Positions 46,213 through 55,424 are shown, counted from the stretch's first letter. The stretch: DNA of 64,000 nt from Roseibium litorale (GCF_014842915.1 NZ_JACYXI010000006.1:208197-272196), one strand, 5' to 3'. Notes: a model not told the origin generated them from the letters alone. Translations and numbers: made by a program.

Positions 46213-47283
46213 TCACGCAGGCATGGCCTCGGATTGCTCTGCCTTGATCATCCCGTCGAGCACGCGCCGCGCACGGACGCCAGGCGCATCTACCGGAAGA
46301 AGCACGGGTTTCAGCGACCAGAAATCGGCACAGTCACCAATCATCCGCTGCTGGGCCTCAAGCATCGGCAAGTCTTCCAGCTCGAACGGCTTCTTTAAGA
46401 ACTTGATGTTCCCGGTTACGAAGTTTTTAGCCCCTTCTCCCTCGGATTTGGGCTTCGAAACGCCAAACCAGTAATGCGAGGTTGTTTCGGTTTCCGGCGT
46501 GAAGAGATGGAAGAAGTAGAGCGATTTTCCAGCTGAACGGGGATCCGGCGTACCCGTGAGAGCCTTGCCGACGATCAGTTCCATCACGCCTGGAGCCTCC
46601 CAGCGGACATCCAGCCAACGGTCGAAGCGCGTGCCGGGCTCAATGCCCTCATATTTCTCGAGTTGAGGGGAGAGCCGCTCGTTGCGTACGAGGCGCAGCG
46701 AATAAACCGTGTCGCCGTCCTGCTTCACTTCGGTTTCGGCGCTTGCGGCTCCCGAACCTCCCAGCGTTCCGGTATGCAGATAGTCGATATGGCTCAGGTC
46801 CATAATGTTATCGACATCGAGCTGATAATTGGCGAGCGTGTGGAGATAGTCCTTACCGACATACCAGTCCTCTGCATCCATGCGCTCAAGCTGCGGAATA
46901 AGCGCCTCGTCCGCCTTTTCCTCGTCGCCCATCCAGATCCAGACAAGGCTGTGGCGTTCAGCGGCCGGATAGGCCTTGACCCTTGCAGCCTTCGGAATGC
47001 TGCCGTCGCCATGCGGGTTATGAGTGCATTGACCGGTACCGTCGAATTCCAGCCCGTGATAGGGGCACTGGATGCTGTCACCACGGATCGTTCCCGTGTG
47101 AAGCGGTGAAAACCGATGCGGGCAACGGTCTGATATGGCTTTGGCCCTGCCCGCGCTGTCGCGGAACAGGACAACCGGCTCTCCGAGAAACTTGCGGCCC
47201 AGTGGCTTGCCGGGCTGGACTTCATCGTCCCACGCCGCAACATACCAGCAATTGCGAAGATACTTGACACTACCGTTTTTCAT
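46213..47283 (-). CDS. Rieske aromatic oxygenase, VanA-like O-demethylase type
   Basis: A 356-aa terminal oxygenase. Its Rieske cluster ligands are Cys54/His56 in DRCPHRFSP and Cys73/His76 in IQCPYHGLEF; its mononuclear iron site is the DNIMDLSHIDYLH segment with His165 and His170. Short single-subunit enzymes of this kind include vanillate O-demethylase VanA and dicamba demethylase. It probably demethylates or hydroxylates an aromatic acid with electrons from the neighbouring VanB-like reductase. ATG 47283 has GGGAGGGG upstream; the longer frame is not conserved. Confidence 0.92.
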   Translation of the reverse strand: MKNGSVKYLRNCWYVAAWDDEVQPGKPLGRKFLGEPVVLFRDSAGRAKAISDRCPHRFSPLHTGTIRGDSIQCPYHGLEFDGTGQCTHNPHGDGSIPKAARVKAYPAAERHSLVWIWMGDEEKADEALIPQLERMDAEDWYVGKDYLHTLANYQLDVDNIMDLSHIDYLHTGTLGGSGAASAETEVKQDGDTVYSLRLVRNERLSPQLEKYEGIEPGTRFDRWLDVRWEAPGVMELIVGKALTGTPDPRSAGKSLYFFHLFTPETETTSHYWFGVSKPKSEGEGAKNFVTGNIKFLKKPFELEDLPMLEAQQRMIGDCADFWSLKPVLLPVDAPGVRARRVLDGMIKAEQSEAMPA

Positions 47284-47395
47284 ATGGCCCCTCCCGTGGC
47301 ATTGAAATGCTATCCCCATTGCCGCATCCGCTGTCCGCGGTGCGGCTGGTTCTGCGTTGTTTGAGGGCCGCGCCTGACGCGCGGCCTTGATCTGC

Positions 47396-48880
47396 TCAGA
47401 GACGATCCGAACCGAGGGCGTCACCTGGAACCCAGATACCGTGGAAACCTTCATGAACCCGGCAGGGGAACCGCAGAACCGCAAGCGGTCCGCCGGCAAG
47501 ATTGCGTGCGTCGAGTATGACCAGATCGGTACGGTTTTCCCGGCGCCGGCCCACCATTGTCATCAGGAAGCCATCGCCCTCTTCCGCATCCGGACTGCGC
47601 GGCACGAAGCAGGGCTCCTCCGGCGAGGAGTCCGGGCCTGCATAGAACAGGTCGACCTTGCCGGTGTGCTCATCGAAGTGACCGAGGCAAGTGAACGGGG
47701 GGCCTTTCGGGCCTGGTTCGAGCATCGGCCAGCTCGCAGGGTGGTTCGTGCCGAACCAGTAATGCCGTGCGCGCCGTTGCGCGAAGCGCGGGTCGACGAC
47801 CGGCATCTCGCCAATGTGGTCAATAAAGCGCTCGATCTGCACTTCGCCGCTGTCGCTTGAAAGATCGATGATCCAGCGCTCGCCAAACGGCGGCTTCTCG
47901 TGTGCTTCTGGATTGTGCAGATCCGGGAACTGGCTGATCCAGCCGGATTCCGTCACGAAGTGATCCAGCGCAAGCCTGCTGCCATCTTCCCAAGCATTGA
48001 ATGTATGGGTCTGCATCGCGATCTTGGGCGCGGTGTACCAGCGGATACCGGCAACGCCCTTGTCCCGCGGGATCACGGCAACGTGGGTCTGCTTGTGATT
48101 GTCCCAATGCCAGTAGGGCTCGCCTTTCTTGACGCGCTCCCAGTCGCACACCATCGGGCAGATCACAAAGGCGATGTAATTGCGTGAGACCAGAAAGTCA
48201 TGGACCATCGAGCAATAGGGCGCCTTGAACCGCTCGGTGCGGGTAAACTCGCCGTCCTTGGCAATGGTGTAGAGTTCGATCTCGTCGCTGGCAATCCCCT
48301 CACAGTTATAGGCAAAGGCAATACATTCGCCCGTGACAGGGTCGATCTTGGGATGCGCCGTGAACGTCCGGCTCTTCAGCTGGCCGCCAAAATCGGACTC
48401 GCCGCGCGTCGTCAGATCGTTCGGGTCCAGCTCATAGGGCCGGCCAGACTCCTTGAGTGCATAGAGCTTGCCATGGTGCCAAAGCACCGAGGTATTGGCG
48501 GTGTTGTTGTCTTCCCCAGCGACTTCCGGAGAGTCGGTGAAGGGATTGCGGTAGGCGCCGAACAATGCGCGGCGCGCGTTGCGCTCCAGCTCGAACTTGC
48601 GGGTGCGGACATAGCGCATGGTCAAATCGGCATGGCCATTTTGAATGCGGACCGAATGCACCATGCCATCGCCGTTCAGGAAGATGTCCTTGCCGTGAAG
48701 CGGCGGATAAGCGTGGTCAGCGCTGTTTCGGATGTACATGCCTTCCAGTTCCGGCGGAATGCGGCCGATAACCTCAAGGTCGTGGACTTCGCCCTCGATC
48801 CGGACCGGGGCAGCGTATCCCGTGAACACGATGTCCTCTGGAAATTTCAGCCCGGGGTTTAGATTGGCATGCTTGTTCAT
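47396..48880 (-). CDS. Carotenoid oxygenase family, lignostilbene dioxygenase-like
   Basis: A 494-aa seven-bladed propeller enzyme. The four iron-binding His are His176 (TAHPKID), His227 (MVHDFLV), His292 (QTHTFNAWED) and His480 (EGFHGIW). It has no signal peptide. Bacterial members of this length near aromatic genes are lignostilbene-alpha,beta-dioxygenases, or the related isoeugenol and resveratrol cleavers, which split a C=C bond to give two aldehydes. The two aldehyde dehydrogenases and the VanA-like gene nearby fit that role. It is 112 bases upstream of the Rieske gene, same direction. Confidence 0.9.
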   Translation of the reverse strand: MNKHANLNPGLKFPEDIVFTGYAAPVRIEGEVHDLEVIGRIPPELEGMYIRNSADHAYPPLHGKDIFLNGDGMVHSVRIQNGHADLTMRYVRTRKFELERNARRALFGAYRNPFTDSPEVAGEDNNTANTSVLWHHGKLYALKESGRPYELDPNDLTTRGESDFGGQLKSRTFTAHPKIDPVTGECIAFAYNCEGIASDEIELYTIAKDGEFTRTERFKAPYCSMVHDFLVSRNYIAFVICPMVCDWERVKKGEPYWHWDNHKQTHVAVIPRDKGVAGIRWYTAPKIAMQTHTFNAWEDGSRLALDHFVTESGWISQFPDLHNPEAHEKPPFGERWIIDLSSDSGEVQIERFIDHIGEMPVVDPRFAQRRARHYWFGTNHPASWPMLEPGPKGPPFTCLGHFDEHTGKVDLFYAGPDSSPEEPCFVPRSPDAEEGDGFLMTMVGRRRENRTDLVILDARNLAGGPLAVLRFPCRVHEGFHGIWVPGDALGSDRL

Positions 48881-48922
48881 GTCTTACTCCGTTCGTTGAA
48901 AAGCATGAGGTTTTGGGAGGTG

Positions 48923-50116
48923 CTACGCGGTAGCAGCTGCTGCAACCGGCTGCGAAAGAACGCGTCCGAGTTGCCTGCGTGTCAGCAGCATGCACGTGAC
49001 TGCGATTGCGGAGATGACGGCAACCGCCCAGCCAAGGCCAGGATAGCCGAGCATGGCCACAACGAACCCGCCGAGTGCTGGACCGGCGGCCGAGCCCGCC
49101 ATCATCATCGCAGGGGTCGCCGCCACGGCACGCCCGCTGCTGTCAACCTGGGTCAGCAAACCGAACATGAAGGTATGCGTGAAGATCACCAGCGCGACAT
49201 AGAGAGCTGCGGGAACAGCGAAAAAAGCGAAACTGGTTGCTCCCGTCAGAGAGATCGCAAACAAGGCCTGAAGAATGGGGCCAGCGGTGCCAACGTTCAC
49301 CGGTTTGAGCCTTTTCTGGAGCACGGCAGCCAGAATGCCCGGGATGAGATTGACAAAGCCCGTTACGATCAGAACGTTCTGCACAACCCCTTCACCAAAG
49401 TTGTGAGCATCTCCGATGCGCTCAACAAAGGAGAAGATCATCGCCTGGTTCAGCGCAATGCAGACGATGGTGCCAATGGTGAACCAGGCCGCCTTCGGGA
49501 AGGGCTGGCGCAGGACCGCCGCCCCCATGCCCGGCGCGTTTGCTCCAGCGGCCGGGACGGCAGGGAAAAATAGCAGCGCGACAACGGCCCCTAACGTCAT
49601 GGTGATCGCGAAGGCCTGGAATATGACCCGCCCGCCAAAGGAGGCGATGATGCCCGGCAGGGCCGCGAACATGATGATTGCCAGAATCGCCATCGCGACA
49701 TTCGCAAGGCCGAAAAGACGATGCGGATTTGACGTCCGTCCTATGGCGCCGTGGGTAACAGACAGCGCCGCGCCAGTACCCAGACCGGCAATCGCGTGCA
49801 CACCCAGAAAGACCGTCAAGCTTTCCGGCGATATTGGCTGCCAGGACGCCACCAGAAATGCGCATGCGGCAACACAATATCCTAGGCAGGCGAAAACGCG
49901 GTGATTGAGCCGCGTGAACAACGGCGCGAAGATGCTGCTCGAGACCACGACACTGGCCAGGAACATGGTGACGGTCAAACCGGCCTGCGGCGCGGACAGA
50001 CCATAGAACTTCATCAGGCTGCCAACCCACAACGGCAGTGCCGCCAGATCGATCATGCCGGCCATATGGCCGATGCTCAGTGTTGCCTGTCCGCCCCAAC
50101 TGTTCAATTTCGTCAT
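48923..50116 (-). CDS. MFS transporter, probable aromatic-compound carrier
   Basis: A 397-aa protein with 12 predicted membrane helices, including MIDLAALPLWVGSLMKFYGL, then GVHAIAGLGTGAALSVTHGA and a late MMAGSAAGPALGGFVVAMLG. It belongs to the major facilitator superfamily; subfamily and direction of transport are not evident. It lies 42 bases upstream of the carotenoid oxygenase gene on the same strand and so is likely to import that enzyme's substrate. Confidence 0.87.
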   Translation of the reverse strand: MTKLNSWGGQATLSIGHMAGMIDLAALPLWVGSLMKFYGLSAPQAGLTVTMFLASVVVSSSIFAPLFTRLNHRVFACLGYCVAACAFLVASWQPISPESLTVFLGVHAIAGLGTGAALSVTHGAIGRTSNPHRLFGLANVAMAILAIIMFAALPGIIASFGGRVIFQAFAITMTLGAVVALLFFPAVPAAGANAPGMGAAVLRQPFPKAAWFTIGTIVCIALNQAMIFSFVERIGDAHNFGEGVVQNVLIVTGFVNLIPGILAAVLQKRLKPVNVGTAGPILQALFAISLTGATSFAFFAVPAALYVALVIFTHTFMFGLLTQVDSSGRAVAATPAMMMAGSAAGPALGGFVVAMLGYPGLGWAVAVISAIAVTCMLLTRRQLGRVLSQPVAAAATA

Positions 50117-50222
50117 TGCTTCCTCCTAAGCAAAGTTGCTTCACCCGTCCTGCACGGACTCCGTCTCAGTCGCGCAGGCAGTGCCGGGGAGCCGCTGCTT
50201 GGAACAGCAGCTCCCGCTTTCG

Positions 50223-51314
50223 TCAAAAATTCAGCGTCAGCGTTCCGACCAGTGCCTGGTTCCAGCGTTTCCCCTGCAGCCCCTGGTGCCGCGTGAAAGC
50301 AACCTCAAACCGGTTGCCCTTTGCGAAAGTCTTGGACAGACCCGCGCCCAGGACGGCGTAGGTTGGATCGTCGACGATCGCGTCCAGATCATTGGCGTAT
50401 TCCTGTTCGAGTCCGGCCAGGAAGTTCGGCGACCAGCCGCCCGGTGCAGCTTCCTTTTCCAGCCGCAAATGCGCCCACACCGTTCCGTAGTTTTCGGTTG
50501 CTCCAACAACACCAGACGAGACGACGCCAAAATTATTGGCCGTCGACTGGATGAAGCTGCGCTGGAATTGGACCCCCAGAACCGGGTGCAGGACCCAGCT
50601 CTCCGGGACAATTCCAATGTCGGAATTGCGGAACTGTCCGATCAGTTCGGCCTGCGTATAAAGGTGGTCATCCGCCTGCTTGTGGCGCATCGTCAGACTT
50701 GGACCGACGCCAATTTCAAGATCGTCAGTCCCCCAGGAATATTCAGCGCGGGCAGCTACGCCCCAGTGCGCGGAAAACTCCTTGAGGATGTCCGCACGGA
50801 TACCGCCGGCAGGCCTCTTGATCGATCCAGCGTCGTCGATATCGAGGTCGGTGTGCTCGTAAAAGCCGCCGATCGCCCACATGGTCGATGCATCGGGGAA
50901 CCTGAGATACTGCAGGTCCACCCGTCCTGTGCCGCCGTCCAGTTCCACCGGATAGTTGGCGCCGTTGGAGAATGTGCCCCGGACACCAAGCCGGATCACA
51001 GAGTTGCCGCCCGGCAAACCGAACATGAAGTTCAGCGGCACGACCGTGTCGGTTGTTCCGTCCTTGTAGTGACTTTTCGGTTGCCCAGATGCGGCCGCGT
51101 TGCCGATTGTGATCCGGCCCTGACCAACGCGCCATTGCACCGAGCCAAACTGGTCGCTCTCGAAATAGGAGCGCAGCAGCCCATCCCGGCCAAGGTTCAT
51201 CAAGGCCATTGCCGAGACCGGCGGTTGCCCGTGTTGCGGAGCCGTGCCGTCCGCAAGAGCTGCGTTTCCAGCAAGCGCAATAGCGGCAGCCGCCGCAAAA
51301 ATTGAAGCTTTCAT
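50223..51314 (-). CDS. Outer-membrane beta-barrel protein
   Basis: A 363-aa protein with a signal peptide (MKASIFAAAAAIALAGNAAL, cleavage after ALA). It is followed by alternating beta strands rich in Tyr, Trp and Gly, and it ends in a C-terminal Phe (GTLTLNF) as outer-membrane barrels do. Autotransporter-barrel-like or MetA-pathway-of-phenol-degradation-like assignment is possible; the family is not certain. As first gene of the MFS-CCO-Rieske operon it may let a bulky aromatic substrate cross the outer membrane. ATG 51314 follows AAAGGGAGG. Confidence 0.75.
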   Translation of the reverse strand: MKASIFAAAAAIALAGNAALADGTAPQHGQPPVSAMALMNLGRDGLLRSYFESDQFGSVQWRVGQGRITIGNAAASGQPKSHYKDGTTDTVVPLNFMFGLPGGNSVIRLGVRGTFSNGANYPVELDGGTGRVDLQYLRFPDASTMWAIGGFYEHTDLDIDDAGSIKRPAGGIRADILKEFSAHWGVAARAEYSWGTDDLEIGVGPSLTMRHKQADDHLYTQAELIGQFRNSDIGIVPESWVLHPVLGVQFQRSFIQSTANNFGVVSSGVVGATENYGTVWAHLRLEKEAAPGGWSPNFLAGLEQEYANDLDAIVDDPTYAVLGAGLSKTFAKGNRFEVAFTRHQGLQGKRWNQALVGTLTLNF

Positions 51315-51448
51315 AACCCCTCCCTTTTGAAAGCCGTGGAACGCCGCTCTCCGGCCTTCCACGATGCTGGCCGGTGAAATCCTCCTTTACCGGCTGCAGC
51401 GGGGCGATAGTTCGCGTCTGTCAGGGAAATGAAAAACAGATAGTATTC

Positions 51449-51468
51449 ATGATATACATTGATTTCAT
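51449..51468. promoter_or_regulatory. LysR operator candidate
   Basis: ATGATAT-N6-ATTTCAT is a dyad with one mismatch in the AT-rich spacer between the barrel gene and the divergent LysR gene, 40 bases before the LysR start. It also contains an ATG-N9-GAT element like the nod-box half used by NodD-type LysR proteins. Confidence 0.5.
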
Positions 51469-51508
51469 CGATAGTTTATAGAGGATTGAGCTTTATGGGG
51501 AATTACGT

Positions 51509-52420
51509 ATGCGCCTTGACCGGTTTGACCTGAATCTTCTCGTCGTCCTTGACGTTCTGCTCGAGGAACGCAACGTCACCAGGGCGAGTGAGCGCCTGTG
51601 CATCGGCCAGTCGGCCACGAGCGCGGCACTATCCAGACTGCGTGCCTACTTCGAGGATCCACTGCTTGTGCAGGTCGGGCGCAAGATGCAGCCAACCCCG
51701 CTCGCGCAGAACCTTGTCGCCCCCGTCCGGGACGTTTTGATGCGTGCACGGGCTGCTGTTTCCCTGCGTCCGGTCTTTGACCCCGCCGAGATCGATCGGG
51801 CCTTCACCATTGCCGCATCGGATTACGCGACCAGCTTGCTGCTTGCACCGACGGTCAGCAGTCTCGCCCGCACGGCGCCCGGCATGCGGCTCGAAATCGG
51901 CAGCCTTCCGGAAGACATAAAGCTCGAGTTTGAGAGGGGGGCAATCGACCTGCTGATCATTCCCGAGCAATACGCCAGCCAGATTAAGCACCCTCAGACC
52001 GAAATTCTTCAGGACGAGCATGTTTGTATGATGTGCGAAAACGAGGCCGAGAAAATTGAGAGCCTGACCATGGACGAGTATCTCGACCGCGGGCATGTGG
52101 CCGTCAAACTCGGTGACGAGGCCAGCCTGGCTTTCGAGGAATGGTTCCTGCCACGCTTCGGGCGCCAGCGGCGGGTCGAATGCACGATCGATCAGTTCAG
52201 CCTGGCCGCCGCTCTTGTCGCGGGCACCAGCCGCCTCGTCACCCTGCACAGGCGTCTTGCGGTCCGCATGGCCGAGGTTCACCCGGTCAAGCTGATCCCG
52301 GCGCCATTCGACATGCATCCGCTCCGCGAGTTTATGGTCTGGCCTCACTACCTCGACGAAGATCCGGCACACCGCTGGCTGAGGCAAGCGGTTCTGAGCG
52401 TTTGCGAGACCCTGCCCTGA
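51509..52420 (+). CDS. LysR family regulator, NodD-like subgroup
   Basis: A 303-aa protein opening MRLDRFDLNLLVVLDVLLEE, then RNVTRASERLCIGQSATSAA and LSRLRAYFEDPLLVQVGRKM. This opening is characteristic of the NodD/NahR/LinR-like LysR group that responds to aromatic compounds. The effector domain follows from about residue 90. It is divergent from the barrel-MFS-CCO-VanA-VanB-GST gene set and is the likely activator of it. 281 bases without a gene follow it. Confidence 0.92.
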   Translation: MRLDRFDLNLLVVLDVLLEERNVTRASERLCIGQSATSAALSRLRAYFEDPLLVQVGRKMQPTPLAQNLVAPVRDVLMRARAAVSLRPVFDPAEIDRAFTIAASDYATSLLLAPTVSSLARTAPGMRLEIGSLPEDIKLEFERGAIDLLIIPEQYASQIKHPQTEILQDEHVCMMCENEAEKIESLTMDEYLDRGHVAVKLGDEASLAFEEWFLPRFGRQRRVECTIDQFSLAAALVAGTSRLVTLHRRLAVRMAEVHPVKLIPAPFDMHPLREFMVWPHYLDEDPAHRWLRQAVLSVCETLP

Positions 52421-52701
52421 TCCACTTCCCTTGCGCGGTAGTTGGCATGTGCTAGAGGTCCGCGACACAACAGTGGATCCGGTCAGCTGGGCAATGCCGT
52501 TATACTGGCCCTCCATGCCGGACATAGGGGCGGTGTAACGTGCCGCTAGCCTCTCCGCATAGCGCAGCGGAAAGGTGAACTGAATGCCGATGTGGGAACA
52601 GCCGGTCGCGCAGCGATTGCATTTCTTTTCCGCCGGCGGGCCGCTATCGGGCAACCGGCTGATGCCTTGAGGCTGCAAGCACCGGCGCTGCAAAGACCGG
52701 A

Positions 52702-53736
52702 TCAATACTCTGGATTGGTCTGTGTGCCTGCACGCTCTTCCCCATCGGCCCGTTTCGCGGACTCACGCACGACAAGCAGCGGTTCGTGCGGCATGTGGAC
52801 ATCAGGCGAATGGCCCGTGGCCATCGAAATGATCTGCTTCATGACCCATTCGCCCGTTGCCTCGCTGAAAACGTCAACAGTTGTCAGAGGCGGCGAAACA
52901 TAGCGGCTCGTCGGGATGTTATCGATTCCGGCGATGGCTATGTCTTGAGGAATGCGGAACCCGAGTGCGCGCGCCTCTGTCATGAAACCTATCGCCACAA
53001 GGTCATTGCAGCCAATCACGGCCTGAGGACGGTCGGGCCTTAAAAGAACCCGCGCGGCGACCTTTTCACCAGCCTCGCTTGTCGGCTCCTCCGCATCAAA
53101 CTCCATCAACTCCACACCGGCGGCATCAAGCACATTGTGCAGACCTCGCAGACGCTCAGCGTTCCAGGCCGCACGGCCATAGCCCACATAGCCGATCCGG
53201 GTGAAGCCTTGTTGAACCAGGTAGCCCGCGAGCAAGGAGGCAGCCTCGACACTGTCCATGCCGACTGAAACAACCCCCTGCCGTTCGGGCTGGCCAAGAA
53301 AGGCCACCGGCTTGTTCAGACCCGCAAGCCAGTCAACCACGGCCGCGGGGATCCGGGCACTGACGATGAGCCCATCGGTGCGCAGGGCCAGTGGTTCAAG
53401 CAGCTCCCGCACGCCGGTAGCCTTCTCCTCCAGATCAACCACGAGAAGATTGTAACCATTGGCCAGAGCGACCCTGTTCGCCCCCTTCATCACATTGGCG
53501 TAATGCGGGTTGGCAATGTCCATCACCGCCAGGCCAATAGCGGTTGTCCGCCCGGTCACCATGCTCCGGGCCGCCGGGTTCTGGCTGTAGCCGAGTTCAG
53601 AGATCGCCGACCGCAGCTTCTCCTCGACCGACGCAGAGAAGGACTGCTGGCGGTTGATAAACTTCGATACGGTGGCGATGGACACGCCAGCCGCTTCTGC
53701 GACATCCCGGATCGTTGCGGTTTTACGTCGACTCAT
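52702..53736 (-). CDS. LacI family transcriptional regulator
   Basis: A 344-aa protein. The N-terminal LacI helix-turn-helix reads ATIRDVAEAAGVSIATVSKF. The hinge and periplasmic-binding-like sensor follow (AIGLAVMDIANPHYANVMKG, then VIGCNDLVAIGFMTEARALG). The sensor should bind a sugar from the adjacent pathway. It is divergent from a sugar ABC operon, and a similar operator-like site lies in front of each, so it probably represses both itself and the operon. Confidence 0.94.
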   Translation of the reverse strand: MSRRKTATIRDVAEAAGVSIATVSKFINRQQSFSASVEEKLRSAISELGYSQNPAARSMVTGRTTAIGLAVMDIANPHYANVMKGANRVALANGYNLLVVDLEEKATGVRELLEPLALRTDGLIVSARIPAAVVDWLAGLNKPVAFLGQPERQGVVSVGMDSVEAASLLAGYLVQQGFTRIGYVGYGRAAWNAERLRGLHNVLDAAGVELMEFDAEEPTSEAGEKVAARVLLRPDRPQAVIGCNDLVAIGFMTEARALGFRIPQDIAIAGIDNIPTSRYVSPPLTTVDVFSEATGEWVMKQIISMATGHSPDVHMPHEPLLVVRESAKRADGEERAGTQTNPEY

Positions 53737-53741
53737 GGTGG

Positions 53742-53755
53742 GTTAAACGATTTCC
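53742..53755. promoter_or_regulatory. LacI-type operator candidate near the regulator gene
   Basis: GTTAAACGATTTCC lies 5 bases upstream of the LacI start codon. It shares GTTAAACG and TTTYC with the site at 53946 and has the central CG of LacI-family operators. Confidence 0.5.
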
Positions 53756-53945
53756 TCTGCCTTGCTTTCAGGTTGTACCCCGCGCCCCTTGGACTGGCAA
53801 CAAGCCACTGAAACTTCCTTCCTTTAAGCCTGTCTTCGTTACGTTTTTAAAGATGCCCGCACCCCTCCGATACAGCCTGTGATTTTAATGACATGCCTAC
53901 GCAACATAATTTCAAAAAACACTTCATTACCAGATGAAAAATTCA

Positions 53946-53959
53946 GTTAAACGTTTTCT
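53946..53959. promoter_or_regulatory. LacI-type operator candidate of the ABC operon
   Basis: GTTAAACGTTTTCT contains the palindrome AAACGTTT with central CG, typical of LacI-family operators, and touches the -35 box of the promoter at 53959. Confidence 0.65.
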
Positions 53960-53987
53960 TGAAATTGAAAAAACACTGTCATATAGT
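53959..53987 (+). promoter_or_regulatory. Sigma-70-type promoter of the sugar ABC operon
   Basis: TTGAAA and TATAGT are separated by 17 bases, close to the consensus. The start codon of the binding-protein gene is about 90 bases downstream, leaving a moderate leader. Confidence 0.65.
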
Positions 53988-54079
53988 TCGAACACCATCC
54001 GGGAGGCTTTTCTCGCAAGGGCGCAGAAATCAGAGCGTCCGGCAGCAAGAATCTGGATGGAAGACTGTGGAGGAAATCA

Positions 54080-55369
54080 ATGAAAACGATTTGCACGGCT
54101 GCATCCGCGGCTCTGATGACTTTTGCTCTCGCGTCCACCGCTCTGGCGGCCGATCCACTCAAGGTCTGGATGCGCTACGGCGACAATGAAAAGAACGTCC
54201 TGGACAAGATCACCAAGGATTTCACCGCCAAGACCGGTATCGAGATTGATCTGTTTCTGGCCAACACCGACTTCGAAACCCGTCTGGCACGCGCTGCGGT
54301 TGGCGGCTCGCTCCCCGATGTTGTTGTCAACGACGCGACAGCCATGGGCCAGATGCTGGACATGGGCATTCTGAAAGAGATTGACCGGTCTGCGATTCAA
54401 GGCAGCGATCAGCTTTATGACGTTGCCTGGCAAAGCGTTCAGTCGCAGGATGGCAAATACTACGGCGTCCCGACCTCCGCCCAGGCCTTCGCTGTCTTCA
54501 TCCGCAAGGACTGGCGCGAAAAGCTCGGCTATGACGTTCCCAAGACCTGGGACGAGCTTTATGAGCTGGCCAAGGCCTTCACCGAGAAGGATCCGGACGG
54601 CAACGGCAAGGCCGACACCTATGGCTATGTCATGCCGGTCTCCGCGACCCGTGGTTATGCGTCCTGGTTCCTCTCTGACCTGATCTGGCAGGCGGGCGGC
54701 GAGTTCCTCGCAAAGAAGGAAAACGGTTACACATCCTCCCTCGGCACGCCCGAAGTGGCAAAGGCTGTTTCCTTCGCCCGCGACTTCATCTGCAACGGCT
54801 ACGCACAGCCTTCCGCAATCACCGCGACCACGGGCGATGCGACGCCGGTGTTCAGCTCCGGTCAGGCAGGCATCTACCGTTCCGGCCCCTATCACCTGGC
54901 ACCTTTCAGCAAGGAGCCCGGCCGGGACAAGATCGAAGTCGTCGCACCGCCCGCAGGTCCTGCCGGCCAGGCAGAACTGGCTGAAGGCGAAGCTGCCTTC
55001 ATCACCGTCTCTTCCACACAGGATGACGCGGCCCGTCAGTTCATCGAATATCTGATTTCGGCAGAAGGCCAGGAAAACGGTATGGCGGTCGGCATCGACT
55101 CCAGCCCCATCGTCCGCCTGCCGGTCAACAAGACCGTCAATGTGGCAGAGGTCCAGCCGGACAAGGCCTGGGCCATCTATGCCGATCTCTATGGCAAGAG
55201 CGGCCACTACTTCCCGCGCGTTCCGAACTGGAAGCCCATCCGTCAGCTGACCGCCGACGGCTTCAACAAGATCCTGTCGGATTGCTCTTCGGACATTGCC
55301 GCAGGCCTCGCCGCGACGGACGAAACCGTCAATGCCGAACTCGCCAATCAGGGCGTGAAGGCGGACTGA
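54080..55369 (+). CDS. Sugar ABC transporter substrate-binding protein
   Basis: A 429-aa family-1 binding protein with signal peptide MKTICTAASAALMTFALAST ending LAA. The mature protein starts DPLKVWMRYGDNEK and has the family segments IDLFLANTDFETRLARA, YYGVPTSAQAFAVFIRKDW and FSSGQAGIYRSGPYHL. It binds an oligosaccharide in the periplasm for the permeases encoded next. First gene of the operon, 120 bases ahead of the first permease and followed by a strong hairpin. Confidence 0.94.
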   Translation: MKTICTAASAALMTFALASTALAADPLKVWMRYGDNEKNVLDKITKDFTAKTGIEIDLFLANTDFETRLARAAVGGSLPDVVVNDATAMGQMLDMGILKEIDRSAIQGSDQLYDVAWQSVQSQDGKYYGVPTSAQAFAVFIRKDWREKLGYDVPKTWDELYELAKAFTEKDPDGNGKADTYGYVMPVSATRGYASWFLSDLIWQAGGEFLAKKENGYTSSLGTPEVAKAVSFARDFICNGYAQPSAITATTGDATPVFSSGQAGIYRSGPYHLAPFSKEPGRDKIEVVAPPAGPAGQAELAEGEAAFITVSSTQDDAARQFIEYLISAEGQENGMAVGIDSSPIVRLPVNKTVNVAEVQPDKAWAIYADLYGKSGHYFPRVPNWKPIRQLTADGFNKILSDCSSDIAAGLAATDETVNAELANQGVKAD

Positions 55370-55391
55370 TCTCCCTCCCAAAGCAAGACTG

Positions 55392-55424
55392 CTGCCGGCA
55401 GGTCCCCAGCGGATCTGCCGGCAG
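55392..55424 (+). terminator. Intercistronic hairpin after the binding-protein gene
   Basis: CTGCCGGCAG at 55392-55401 and again at 55415-55424 (a self-complementary 10-mer) form a 10-bp stem with a 13-base loop. No T tract follows; it probably stabilises the upstream message. Confidence 0.6.

Noticed and set aside
52421..52701. Possible small gene or RNA between the LysR and LacI genes
   Set aside because: No start with ribosome site, no cloverleaf or riboswitch motif, and no recognisable protein in any frame.
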